From positions 1-36,010 of the forward strand of contig NZ_JAALFC010000016.1 in the NCBI RefSeq assembly GCF_011058155.1: a stretch of 36,010 bases of DNA. The letters are read 5' to 3'. Positions within the stretch are counted from its first letter, which is position 1, and every line of letters begins with the position of its first letter. Of this stretch, positions 7,905-14,757 are shown piece after piece. This stretch comes from Litoribacterium kuwaitense (lineage in GTDB: Bacteria > Bacillota > Bacilli > Bacillales > DSM-28697). The notes under the pieces were generated by a model. The model saw only the letters and a list, made by a program, of their open reading frames with translations, was not told the origin of the DNA and ran no database searches. Position numbers and translations under genes: made by a program.

Positions 7905-8867
7905 TTATCGGGCAGAGGCTGCGAGTGATTTTGCTGCTGGAATTTGTTCAGCAGGCTGGGCAGCATCCTTTTGGCGTGACAGAAAGAAGAGAGACAGCCA
8001 GATGAGCATAAAACCGAGCAGTTGTGCAGGTGTAACCACTTGTTGGAAAACAAGCCAGTTAACGAGCAAGCCAGTCATTGGAAAGCTTAATTCAGCTAAT
8101 GTCGCAACAGAAGCTTTCATTGTGCCAAGCCCTTTATAATAAAGAAGCATGCTGAACAGTCCTGGGATAAGCGCTGAAATCACGAGGTTGGTGACGATCA
8201 TTGCCTGTGCAAACGAGTCTGCAGGCAACGCCCAAACTTCTCCTGAAAATGAAGCTAAAATGGCGAGAAGGGGAAGCGCTAATAGAAACCGCAACGATGT
8301 AACTGTTTCGTGGGAGAGGGTTGTCAAAAGAACACGTCCCATCACTGTGGAACCTCCCCAAAGGACAGCCGCCCCTAATGAAAATAAGCTACCGATATTT
8401 AACACGTCACGCCAATCAGACAGCGGCAGAGAAAAGCCGAACGTTAAAAAGTATGTTCCGATCAGGGCTACTGGAAAAAGAAATGAAAAGCGACGCGGCC
8501 ATTTTTCTTTTAAGACGATCCTTGCCAGTAAAATAGCAAAGATGGGCTGCATTTTTTGTAGTAGCAAGACAGAATTGATATCACCATAAGTGAGACCGTT
8601 TGTAAATAGCAGCGATGCGAACGCCGAGCCTCCCCAAGCGATAAAAAGCAGCGCACCTAAGTGCTTCAAACTGAGACGGGACAGCTCTTTTCGATGCTTA
8701 TACAAGATTGGTGCTGTCACAAGTGCCAAAATGATATGCTCGACAAGCACAATTTGTGTAGAAGTCATCGATTCCAACAGAAACATACGAAAGACGGGAG
8801 TAGCACCCCAAAAAGCAGCGCCGAGGACAATGAGCCAGAACATGTGATGACGTGTTTTTTCTTCCAT
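7905..8867 (-). CDS. EamA/DMT-family transporter under FMN riboswitch control (possible riboflavin importer)
   Basis: A 320-residue inner-membrane protein with about ten helices forming two EamA repeats. The first starts near FWLIVLGAAFWGATPV and the second near GSLFSLGAAVLWGGSTV. The leader carries a full FMN riboswitch, so expression should fall when FMN is abundant. Riboswitch-controlled DMT proteins are known as the predicted riboflavin transporter ImpX, and RibN is a related DMT riboflavin importer. Riboflavin or a flavin precursor is therefore the likely substrate, by inference. The ATG at 8867 has only a weak ribosome site; an upstream AAAGGG lies in a small hairpin. No riboflavin biosynthesis gene is adjacent. 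A general amino-acid or metabolite exporter is the alternative. Confidence 0.8.
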   Translation of the reverse strand: MEEKTRHHMFWLIVLGAAFWGATPVFRMFLLESMTSTQIVLVEHIILALVTAPILYKHRKELSRLSLKHLGALLFIAWGGSAFASLLFTNGLTYGDINSVLLLQKMQPIFAILLARIVLKEKWPRRFSFLFPVALIGTYFLTFGFSLPLSDWRDVLNIGSLFSLGAAVLWGGSTVMGRVLLTTLSHETVTSLRFLLALPLLAILASFSGEVWALPADSFAQAMIVTNLVISALIPGLFSMLLYYKGLGTMKASVATLAELSFPMTGLLVNWLVFQQVVTPAQLLGFMLIWLSLFFLSRQKDAAQPAEQIPAAKSLAASAR

Positions 8868-8876
8868 CTTGGTGTC

Positions 8877-8895
8877 TTCAACCCTTTCGGTTGAA
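8877..8895 (-). promoter_or_regulatory. GAAA-tetraloop hairpin before the EamA start codon
   Basis: On the minus strand TTCAACC-GAAA-GGGTTGAA folds to a short perfect stem capped by a GNRA loop, about 10 nt before the ATG at 8867. It holds the only purine-rich ribosome-site candidate nearby. Its role is unknown. Confidence 0.45.
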
Positions 8896-8916
8896 TACGG
8901 CTTCTTCGAAAATCAA

Positions 8917-8948
8917 AACAGCTCTGCTTCACGGGGAAACAGAGCTGA
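8917..8948 (-). terminator. Riboswitch expression-platform terminator
   Basis: On the minus strand CAGCTCTG pairs with CAGAGCTG, followed by TTTTGATTTT. It lies between the FMN aptamer and the EamA gene, as expected for an FMN-dependent transcription terminator. Confidence 0.75.
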
Positions 8949-9014
8949 CCAAATAAACCTGTCGCTAGCAGCAACCTTAAAAAAGGATACACGACGAGCG
9001 TACACGTTTATTTT

Positions 9015-9140
9015 GATCTTCTCCCATCCGGACTTTTACCGTCGGCTCTGGAATTTCACCAGATCAGTCCAATGAAACATCGCTTCATTGGAGTCGCGGG
9101 CTGTCACCGCCGGTCAGGACTTTCACCTGCCCCGAAGATC
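9015..9140 (-). promoter_or_regulatory. FMN riboswitch (RFN element)
   Basis: The minus strand shows the conserved RFN parts in order: GATCTTCGGGGCAGGTGAAA, then CCTGACCGGCGGTGACAGCC, a variable arm, GGACTGATCTGGTGAAA, CCAGAGCCGACGGT, AAAGTCCGGATGGGAGAAG. GATCTTC and GAAGATC at the two ends form the closing stem. The aptamer binds FMN. With the terminator at 8917-8948 it should switch the downstream transporter off when FMN is plentiful. Confidence 0.95.
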
Positions 9141-9246
9141 CATATTCAAATGTGATTTAGTTTAAATTTGTAATACCATCATATGTGTGAATCTTTTATT
9201 TGTCCAGTGTTTTGCTTCAAATAGCGAAAACTGGAACTGCTGACAT

Positions 9247-10353
9247 TTATCCTTTTAACCCGTTGACAGGCTGATCAAGTGGAAATGCGGTCGGCTTTTC
9301 GACTTTTGTCGTCATATGGTAATGCTTCTCGTTGTTTGAGGCTATATGGAACCCATGGATCGCTTCCAAGACGTGTAGTGCTAATTTACCTGTAGCTCGA
9401 TGCTCGCGCTCATTTTGAATTGCATAAGCCATATCCAATACCCCTAGACCTCGGCTATTTTCAGTAAATCCATGAGTAAGCGGCACTTCGATAAAAGCTT
9501 TATGGTGTGATTTTTTTACATAGACAGGTCCGTCAAAGGTGTTTGGATCAGGAACAACCATAGAGCCGTCGGTACCGTGAATTTCAATATGAAATGGATG
9601 TTTACTCCCCTTAACATCAAAACTTGTTACAAGTGTTGCCACTGCACCATTTTCAAAGTCGAGCACACCAGCAATATGCGTTGGTGTTTCGACAGGAAAC
9701 GTGCGGCCATAATCCGGTCCGTTCTTAACCATTCGTTCTTTGACAGGTGTAGCCGTAGACCCTGTAACCCGTTGAATAGACCCTATTAAGTGGATAAGTG
9801 CTGTTAAATAATAAGGCCCCATATCAAACATTGGTCCCGCGCCATACTGGTAGAGGAAGTCAGGCCCAGGGTGAAAAATTTCCGGTCCTTCATGCGTCAT
9901 AAAAGCAGTAGCCGCAATCGGGGCGCCAATCCAACCATCATCAATAAGCTTTCGAGCCGTTTGAAGACCTCCGCCTAAAAAGGTGTCCGGGGCAGAGCCG
10001 AGGCGCAGTCCTTTTTCCTCAGCGAGTCGGATTAAGGATTTTGCGTCGTCTACCTCAATGGCCAAAGGCTTTTCACCGTAGGAGTGCTTCCCAGCTTCAA
10101 GCGCCTTTCGATGAATGTCTGCGTGGGCCGCTGGAATGGTTAAGTTGATGATAATTTCAACTTCTAAATCAGCAAGAATGTCGTCAACTGAGCATGCTTT
10201 TGGAACGTTATATCGCTTTGCCATTTCTTGAGCTTTCTCTAAGTCGAGGTCAGCGCAAGCGACAATGTTTAAGATGTCAAATTTTTGTCCAGCTTCAAAA
10301 TAAATCGGACTAATGTTTCCGCAGCCAATAATACCTATGTTTACTTTTTTCAT
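9247..10353 (-). CDS. Gfo/Idh/MocA-family sugar dehydrogenase
   Basis: A 368-residue NAD(P)-dependent oxidoreductase. The N-terminal Rossmann motif is VNIGIIGCGNISP near residue 4; EKPLAIE, with the family's conserved Lys-Pro, lies near residue 94; and the C-terminal alpha/beta domain includes GAGPMFDMGPYYL. Members oxidise or reduce sugars, inositols and their derivatives. I place the start at ATG 10353 because AAAGGTG (10363-10369) lies just upstream; a GTG at 10365 overlaps that site. It is the last gene of a three-gene cassette behind the double LacI-type operator, after the symporter and isomerase, so it probably acts on the imported sugar. Exact substrate unknown. Confidence 0.85.
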   Translation of the reverse strand: MKKVNIGIIGCGNISPIYFEAGQKFDILNIVACADLDLEKAQEMAKRYNVPKACSVDDILADLEVEIIINLTIPAAHADIHRKALEAGKHSYGEKPLAIEVDDAKSLIRLAEEKGLRLGSAPDTFLGGGLQTARKLIDDGWIGAPIAATAFMTHEGPEIFHPGPDFLYQYGAGPMFDMGPYYLTALIHLIGSIQRVTGSTATPVKERMVKNGPDYGRTFPVETPTHIAGVLDFENGAVATLVTSFDVKGSKHPFHIEIHGTDGSMVVPDPNTFDGPVYVKKSHHKAFIEVPLTHGFTENSRGLGVLDMAYAIQNEREHRATGKLALHVLEAIHGFHIASNNEKHYHMTTKVEKPTAFPLDQPVNGLKG

Positions 10354-10375
10354 CTTGTGTATCACCTTTCTGGAT

Positions 10376-11758
10376 TTAGGATGTTATTGTATTGTTTTTA
10401 AGATGTTGGACAATTTTTGCATGTGTGCGATCGAGCTTATAAAAGAATAAAACGAAAATTTGTAGAGCAGTAAAGACAATTGGGGCAGCAAACATGAGAA
10501 AACGAATCATCGATAGAGCACCTTCTGTTAAGGCCTCAGGGGTGTAGCCAGCAAAGTCAAGAGCATAAGCAACAAATGCTGAGCCTAAGGCGATGCCTAA
10601 TTTAGTTGCAAAACTATAAGAGGCGTATAAAGTGCCTTCGGACCGTGTGCCGAATTTATATTCCTGATAGTCAACAGTGTCCGCCAGCATCGCAAGTGTT
10701 GCAGCATTGCCGATCCCTATCGCAGCGTTGGCTAAAAAGAAGAGACTTGCAAATAACAATTGTGGTGCACTTTCAAGAAAAATTAAGGAAATAAATAGTA
10801 AAAGCGCCATTGAGGTAGCGACAATGGTTCCGTTTCGGTTGCCAAGCTTTTTCAGCAATGAAGGAGCGAAAAAAGCACCAACGAAATATGCTGCATTTAA
10901 CAGTCCAAGATAAAGGGGAGCCAATCCAGGACGTTCTAAAACGTAGGTAATGTAATAAATTAATACACCTGACATGGCACCCACACGGAGAAATAAGATT
11001 AAGGCATTTAATGAAACGATGCGCCAAGGGCCGTTTTTCATCAAGCTGGTCATAGACTTTTTGACATCAACTTCATGATCCGCTGTCTGATATTCAGCGT
11101 ATCGTTCCTTACAGTGGCGGAATGTCATCATAAACAAACCGATCGCAATGAGTGAAAAGACCCCCATCGTGATAGGAAATCCTAACTGCTGATTGCCATT
11201 ACCGAAAAAATCGACAAGCTCAAGGGTTAACACAGACACGAGAATAGCCCCTGTCGCCATCCCCATCATGCGAAAGCTGCTTAACTTAGCTTTTTCCTCA
11301 GAATCTCGCGTCATCATTGACATTAATGCACCATATGGTAAGTTAATGGCTGTGTAGATCATGCCGAGTAATGTGTAAGTGACATAAGCATAAATGAGCT
11401 TACCTGTATAAGAAAAATCAGGGGTAATAAATGTTAGTACACTAATGATCGCAAAAGGAATCGCCAAATAAAGAATATATGGTCGCGCTTTTCCATGTTT
11501 TGTGTTTGTTTTGTCAACAAGAATGCCCATGAGCGGGTCATTCACAGCATCCCATATTCTTGTTAACAGAAAGAGTGTACCAACAGCACCGGCAGCAAGA
11601 CCGAAAATATCAGTGTAAAAAAAGAGTAAATAACTCGTTGTCATGCCCCAGACAAAGTTTGAAGCTAAGTCACCAAATCCGTAGCTTAACTTTTCTATAA
11701 AAGACAGTTTTTTCGACGGTTGTTTAAATGAGTTTTGTGAAACATTCATTGATTTCAT
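10376..11758 (-). CDS. GPH-family sugar:cation symporter (MFS)
   Basis: A membrane protein of about 460 residues with roughly 12 helices. Glycoside-pentoside-hexuronide symporter features include LSYGFGDLASNFVWGM near residue 25, DPLMGILVDKT near 93 and a C-terminal MLADTVDYQEYKFGTRSEG segment. It imports glycosides, pentosides or uronides with Na+ or H+. Two starts are possible: ATG 11758, only 2-3 nt after the ribosome site, and ATG 11749 (fourth codon), about 10 nt after GAGGAG; the second has better spacing. It is the middle gene of the LacI-regulated cassette, 22 nt before the dehydrogenase. Confidence 0.85.
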   Translation of the reverse strand: MKSMNVSQNSFKQPSKKLSFIEKLSYGFGDLASNFVWGMTTSYLLFFYTDIFGLAAGAVGTLFLLTRIWDAVNDPLMGILVDKTNTKHGKARPYILYLAIPFAIISVLTFITPDFSYTGKLIYAYVTYTLLGMIYTAINLPYGALMSMMTRDSEEKAKLSSFRMMGMATGAILVSVLTLELVDFFGNGNQQLGFPITMGVFSLIAIGLFMMTFRHCKERYAEYQTADHEVDVKKSMTSLMKNGPWRIVSLNALILFLRVGAMSGVLIYYITYVLERPGLAPLYLGLLNAAYFVGAFFAPSLLKKLGNRNGTIVATSMALLLFISLIFLESAPQLLFASLFFLANAAIGIGNAATLAMLADTVDYQEYKFGTRSEGTLYASYSFATKLGIALGSAFVAYALDFAGYTPEALTEGALSMIRFLMFAAPIVFTALQIFVLFFYKLDRTHAKIVQHLKNNTITS

Positions 11759-11838
11759 CTCCTCTATGCTTAGCCTTATGAAAAGCAGTCAGTCTGAGGT
11801 GGAATACGGATGTGCTTTGCCTTTCAATGAAAATGTTT

Positions 11839-12687
11839 TTATTTATATGAAAAGTGGGTTCGCGAAGCTAAATGTTTAAAACTCTTTTCGACACTTTTGA
11901 TTTGATTTAACGATGTTAAATCTTGTTCAACAAAAACATACTTTGCATAACCAAGAACTTTTGCTGTCTGTAAAATATCATCAATGTTCATTACACCATG
12001 ACCGACTTCTGTAAAGTATTCTTGCTTGGAAAAAGGAATGAATGTCTCCATCGATACTGGCTCGTTTGTATCTAAGCGTTCAAAAGCATTGACTGGTGAA
12101 ACACCGGCTGGTAAGTCTTTTTGATGAATGAGGTCACATCTTGAGTCCAACTTTTTTAAGTAGTGGATCGGGTCAACACCACCGCGTAAGGCCCAATACG
12201 TATCAAATTCAAACCGTACGAGACTAGGGTCTGTATTGTCGATCATTATGTCAAAGGCGCTATCTTGACCAAACTTTTGAAATTCTTGGAAGTGATTATG
12301 ATAGTAAAATGAAATCCCTTCTTTTTCACAGAGGTTTCCGTAATCATTCAAATTTTCACAAAATCGCAGAACGTCATCTCTGTCTTTAAAAAATTTCATC
12401 GGGCAAACAAGTGCAGAGCTCCCAATCGTATGATTAAAAGCGATCATATCTCTCCAATTCACTTTTTCAATTGGGTGCACATGGCTTGATACGGCCTTAA
12501 GCCCAAAGTGGTCTAACTGTTCTTTAAATTCTTTAGCTGTCATTCCACCGATATTAATGTTATTTTCTACGTTGTGGAATGCGAGTTCGACATTGGTATA
12601 ACCGATTTGTGCTACCTTCTCAAGAGTCCCTAAAAAGTCTTTCTCAAGCTCTTCTCTGACAGAATACAGCTGTAAACCAAGCTCCAT
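11839..12687 (-). CDS. Sugar phosphate isomerase/epimerase (xylose isomerase-like TIM barrel)
   Basis: A 282-residue TIM-barrel protein of the AP endonuclease 2/xylose-isomerase-like family that includes IolE and related epimerases. It starts MELGLQLYSVREELEKD, typical of the family, and has FYYHNHFQEF near residue 157, FEFDTYWALRGG near 189 and a C-terminal KYVFVEQD. These stretches supply the usual His, Asp and Glu metal ligands. The start follows AAAGGAGG. It is the first gene of the cassette, directly behind the two operators. It probably isomerises or epimerises the keto-sugar made by the downstream dehydrogenase; the substrate is not known. Confidence 0.85.
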   Translation of the reverse strand: MELGLQLYSVREELEKDFLGTLEKVAQIGYTNVELAFHNVENNINIGGMTAKEFKEQLDHFGLKAVSSHVHPIEKVNWRDMIAFNHTIGSSALVCPMKFFKDRDDVLRFCENLNDYGNLCEKEGISFYYHNHFQEFQKFGQDSAFDIMIDNTDPSLVRFEFDTYWALRGGVDPIHYLKKLDSRCDLIHQKDLPAGVSPVNAFERLDTNEPVSMETFIPFSKQEYFTEVGHGVMNIDDILQTAKVLGYAKYVFVEQDLTSLNQIKSVEKSFKHLASRTHFSYK

Positions 12688-12704
12688 TTGAAAAACCTCC
12701 TTTA

Positions 12705-12737
12705 TTGTAAACGTTTACAAATTGTAATCGTTTACAA
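12705..12737 (-). promoter_or_regulatory. Tandem LacI/CcpA-type operators
   Basis: Two 16-bp sites separated by 1 bp: TTGTAAACGTTTACAA (12705-12720, a perfect palindrome) and TTGTAATCGTTTACAA (12722-12737). They lie between the -10 element and the ribosome site of the isomerase gene, where a bound repressor would block transcription. The adjacent LacI-family gene is the obvious ligand. Both sites also fit the catabolite-responsive element consensus TGWAANCGNTNWCA, so CcpA may bind too. Confidence 0.85.
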
Positions 12738-12765
12738 TTATAACTTGCACTGTTTGTCATTGCAA
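12737..12765 (-). promoter_or_regulatory. Sigma-A promoter of the sugar cassette
   Basis: On the minus strand, TTGCAA (12760-12765), a 17-nt spacer, and a perfect TATAAT (12737-12742). The -10 directly abuts the distal operator. Confidence 0.85.
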
Positions 12766-12799
12766 GAAGGAAATCTAATTAATTGCAATGCAAACAGTG
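12748..12799. repeat. Long inverted repeat between lacI and the cassette promoter
   Basis: The left arm at 12748-12765 (CACTGTTTGTCATTGCAA) pairs with the right arm at 12783-12799 (TTGCAATGCAAACAGTG) with a one-base bulge and a 17-nt loop. It follows the lacI stop but has no T tract. It includes the -35 of the cassette promoter. It may be a lacI terminator or a binding or structural element. Confidence 0.55.
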
Positions 12800-12804
12800 G
12801 GTCG

Positions 12805-13812
12805 TTATTGCAAAGGAGCTGTTGATGACCTTTCAATAAGCTGATGGGGTAATTTAATCGTAGGATATTTTTTTGTCTCTGAATGTATATTATGATACAG
12901 CGTATTAAAAGCTTCCGTACCGATAGCAAATGTCGGTTGAGAAATCGTCGTCAATTCCGGCGATGCCATAACAGCTTCCTGTGTATTATCGAATCCTACA
13001 ATGGAGAATTCTTCAGGTACTTTGAAACCAGCTTTTTGCAGAGTCTTTGCGGCTCCAGTGGCGAGCACATCACTAATGCAAAAAAGCGCTGTCGGTCGCG
13101 GATGAATGTGAAGTAGACGTTCTGTCAGGTGGACGCCGTCTTCATAGGACAGTTGCCCGTACTGAATCAGTTGTTCATCAAAAGAGATTTTATGATCGGC
13201 AAGCGCCTTTTTGTAACCTTTCAGCCGCAGCCGTGCTGAATTGACCGATTTACTTGACAGCATGCCAATCTTTTCGTGACCTAATGAAAGTAAATATTTC
13301 ACAGCATCATACGCTGCTTGCTCCTCATCGATTGAAATCGAAACTGTAAAATCTGTCTCTTTAATCTCACAGCATTGGACAACATGATGAGTTTTACCGA
13401 GATCAGTCAGCTCTTTTTTCGATAAACTTGAGTTTAAGATAATGACACCATCGACCAGCCGGTTTTGCAGCATTTGCAGTTGTTCCCATTCTTTCTTTTT
13501 ATTTGAAGAGGTCGGGCAAGCGATTAGTGTGTATCCTTTTTGACGTGCGGCTGTCTCAATTCCATCAAAGACATCTCTTAAAATTGGCCAGACAAGTAAA
13601 GGTGTGAGGACGAGAATCCGTTTTGTTTTCGCTGTGCGTAAATCACGTCCGAGGGAATTCGGCGTGTAGCCTAGGTCGTCAATCAGTTTTAAAATGTCTT
13701 CTTTCGTCTCTTGTTTGATTAAAGGACTATTATTTAATGCGCGAGAAATGGTTGCAACAGAGACACCTGCTTTTTTTGCAACGTCACGAATCGTCATATT
13801 AGATTTTTCCAT
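12805..13812 (-). CDS. LacI-family transcriptional repressor of the sugar cassette
   Basis: A 335-residue regulator. The N-terminal helix-turn-helix TIRDVAKKAGVSVATISRAL (residues 7-26) and the hinge before TKRILVLTP are typical of LacI/GalR. The rest is the periplasmic-binding-protein-like effector domain, with LVDGVIILNSS, CISDVLATGAAKTL and FSIVGFDN. The ATG at 13812 follows GGAG. It is upstream of, and codirectional with, the isomerase-symporter-dehydrogenase genes whose promoter carries two matching operators, so local repression relieved by a sugar ligand is the natural reading. CcpA proper is less likely, given the specific context. Confidence 0.88.
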   Translation of the reverse strand: MEKSNMTIRDVAKKAGVSVATISRALNNSPLIKQETKEDILKLIDDLGYTPNSLGRDLRTAKTKRILVLTPLLVWPILRDVFDGIETAARQKGYTLIACPTSSNKKKEWEQLQMLQNRLVDGVIILNSSLSKKELTDLGKTHHVVQCCEIKETDFTVSISIDEEQAAYDAVKYLLSLGHEKIGMLSSKSVNSARLRLKGYKKALADHKISFDEQLIQYGQLSYEDGVHLTERLLHIHPRPTALFCISDVLATGAAKTLQKAGFKVPEEFSIVGFDNTQEAVMASPELTTISQPTFAIGTEAFNTLYHNIHSETKKYPTIKLPHQLIERSSTAPLQ

Positions 13813-14078
13813 GTGTTCATCTCCAAACTAAAAACACTAAGTATTGTCAAATCAATGTGTATGTATAAGTATAGTTGATAGAATGTAGTTCTGCAGTTGC
13901 GAAGCAAAAAAAGTAGGTTTGATCTATGGTGTCAGTTGAGCTACATTTAGGTGGAGATGTTTTGTGAAATTTAGATGATTTCATTGGTCTGCAGAAAACG
14001 AAGAAGAAAGAAACAGCTTTTTTGCAGCAAATGCCAATGGTGTGTAAACGACATATCCTTAGGAAGGAAGGGTACCCT
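13813..14078. other. Intergenic region between lacI and the glyoxalase-fold gene
   Basis: Divergent intergenic space of about 266 bp. No consensus promoter could be assigned. A TGTCAA at 13846-13851 would read TTGACA for lacI on the minus strand but lacks a good -10. Short frames here lack ribosome sites. Confidence 0.4.
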
Positions 14079-14435
14079 ATGCTCGATGCCCCGGTTCCGA
14101 TTTTGCGGTTTTTTGATGAAGAGCGTACGTTTGCTTTTTATGAACGCTTCCTTGGATTCACAGTCGATTGGACGCATCGCTTTGAAGAAGGCTTGCCTCT
14201 ATATATGCAAGTATCGCAAGGGAAGTGTGTGTTACATTTATCTGAGCATTATGGTGATGCAATTCCTGGCTCAACCTTACGTATTGGTGTTGAAGATGTG
14301 GAAGCTTTTCAACAAGCGCTCCTTCGACAACAGGCTGCCTTTGCACGGCCTGGGCTTCAAGACGGAGTAGGAGGGAAAGAGTGTATTGTCACCGATCCTT
14401 CAGGGAACCGTCTGATCTTTTTCAAAATTGAATGA
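14079..14435 (+). CDS. Glyoxalase/bleomycin-resistance-fold (VOC) protein
   Basis: A 118-residue single VOC module. It opens APVPILRFFDEERTFAFYE with the usual beta-alpha-beta start, and has VLHLSEHYGD mid-protein and VTDPSGNRLIFFKIE at the end, the typical closing strand with its Glu metal ligand. The middle resembles the bleomycin-resistance branch (PGSTLRIGVEDVEAF). The ATG at 14079 is preceded by AGGAAGGAAGGG. Such proteins bind or modify small toxins or act as small metalloenzymes; no substrate can be given. The brfA-like gene follows after about 20 nt, so the two are probably cotranscribed. Confidence 0.8.
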   Translation: MLDAPVPILRFFDEERTFAFYERFLGFTVDWTHRFEEGLPLYMQVSQGKCVLHLSEHYGDAIPGSTLRIGVEDVEAFQQALLRQQAAFARPGLQDGVGGKECIVTDPSGNRLIFFKIE

Positions 14436-14458
14436 TATACAAAAGGAGTGGAAATGGC

Positions 14459-14662
14459 ATGGCAAAATCAAAAGCAAAAAAACAACGCAAAAAAAGGATT
14501 CGAGAAGGGTGGAGGAACCCGGAAAGCAACCGTAGTGCGTATGCTTTTCAAGACTTGCGCACGAGGAAAACAAAAACGAAGAGAGACTACTTATATCGAT
14601 CGAAGCATAAAACTCATTCTTACTCTCAGGAGAAGGATGAGTTTTTTTATTTTGCAGGTTAG
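14459..14662 (+). CDS. brfA: BrfA-like ribosome rescue factor encoded on a non-stop transcript
   Basis: A 67-residue, very basic protein starting MAKSKAKKQRKKRIREG, with RTRKTKTKRDYLYRSKHK in the second half. The start at ATG 14459 follows AAAGGAG at a normal distance. A strong intrinsic terminator (14610-14648) lies inside the last codons, and the stop codon comes at 14660-14662, after the T tract, so most mRNAs should lack a stop. This is the known design of Bacillus BrfA and E. coli ArfA. Trans-translation destroys the normal product, and a shortened active protein appears when tmRNA fails. BrfA recruits RF2 to rescue stalled ribosomes. The gene name is based on recalled similarity and on this arrangement, not on an alignment. 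Confidence 0.65.
   Translation: MAKSKAKKQRKKRIREGWRNPESNRSAYAFQDLRTRKTKTKRDYLYRSKHKTHSYSQEKDEFFYFAG
14610..14648 (+). terminator. Intrinsic terminator inside the brfA-like coding sequence
   Basis: AAACTCAT (14610-14617) pairs with ATGAGTTT (14637-14644). The stem is extended by TCTT/AAGG and CTC/GAG around a TCAG loop, with one bulged base and seven T (14642-14648). Termination would remove the codons after about 14648, including the stop. Confidence 0.85.
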
Positions 14663-14690
14663 CCAGATTCCGAAAAAGCTTAGCCAGATT
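14659..14690 (+). repeat. Direct repeats upstream of the PhyH operon, possible activator site
   Basis: TTAGCCAGATT occurs at 14659-14669 and 14680-14690, exactly 21 bp (two helical turns) apart. They lie upstream of a TACAAT (14719-14724) that lacks a good -35. This spacing is typical of AraC-type activator sites. The first copy overlaps the brfA-like stop codon. Confidence 0.55.
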
Positions 14691-14757
14691 TGTGGTTTTT
14701 TTAAGAAAATTGCCACGCTACAATAAGCTCAACATAGACAAAAAGGAGGAAACAACT

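Noticed and set aside
9204-9240. Hairpin CCAGTGTTTTGC/GCGAAAACTGG after the Gfo/Idh gene as a terminator
   Set aside because: The stem has a bulge and mismatch and there is no T run on either side.
13963-14043. Short coding-like stretch before the glyoxalase-fold gene
   Set aside because: It reads as a plausible peptide but has a stop directly before it, and no start codon or ribosome site.
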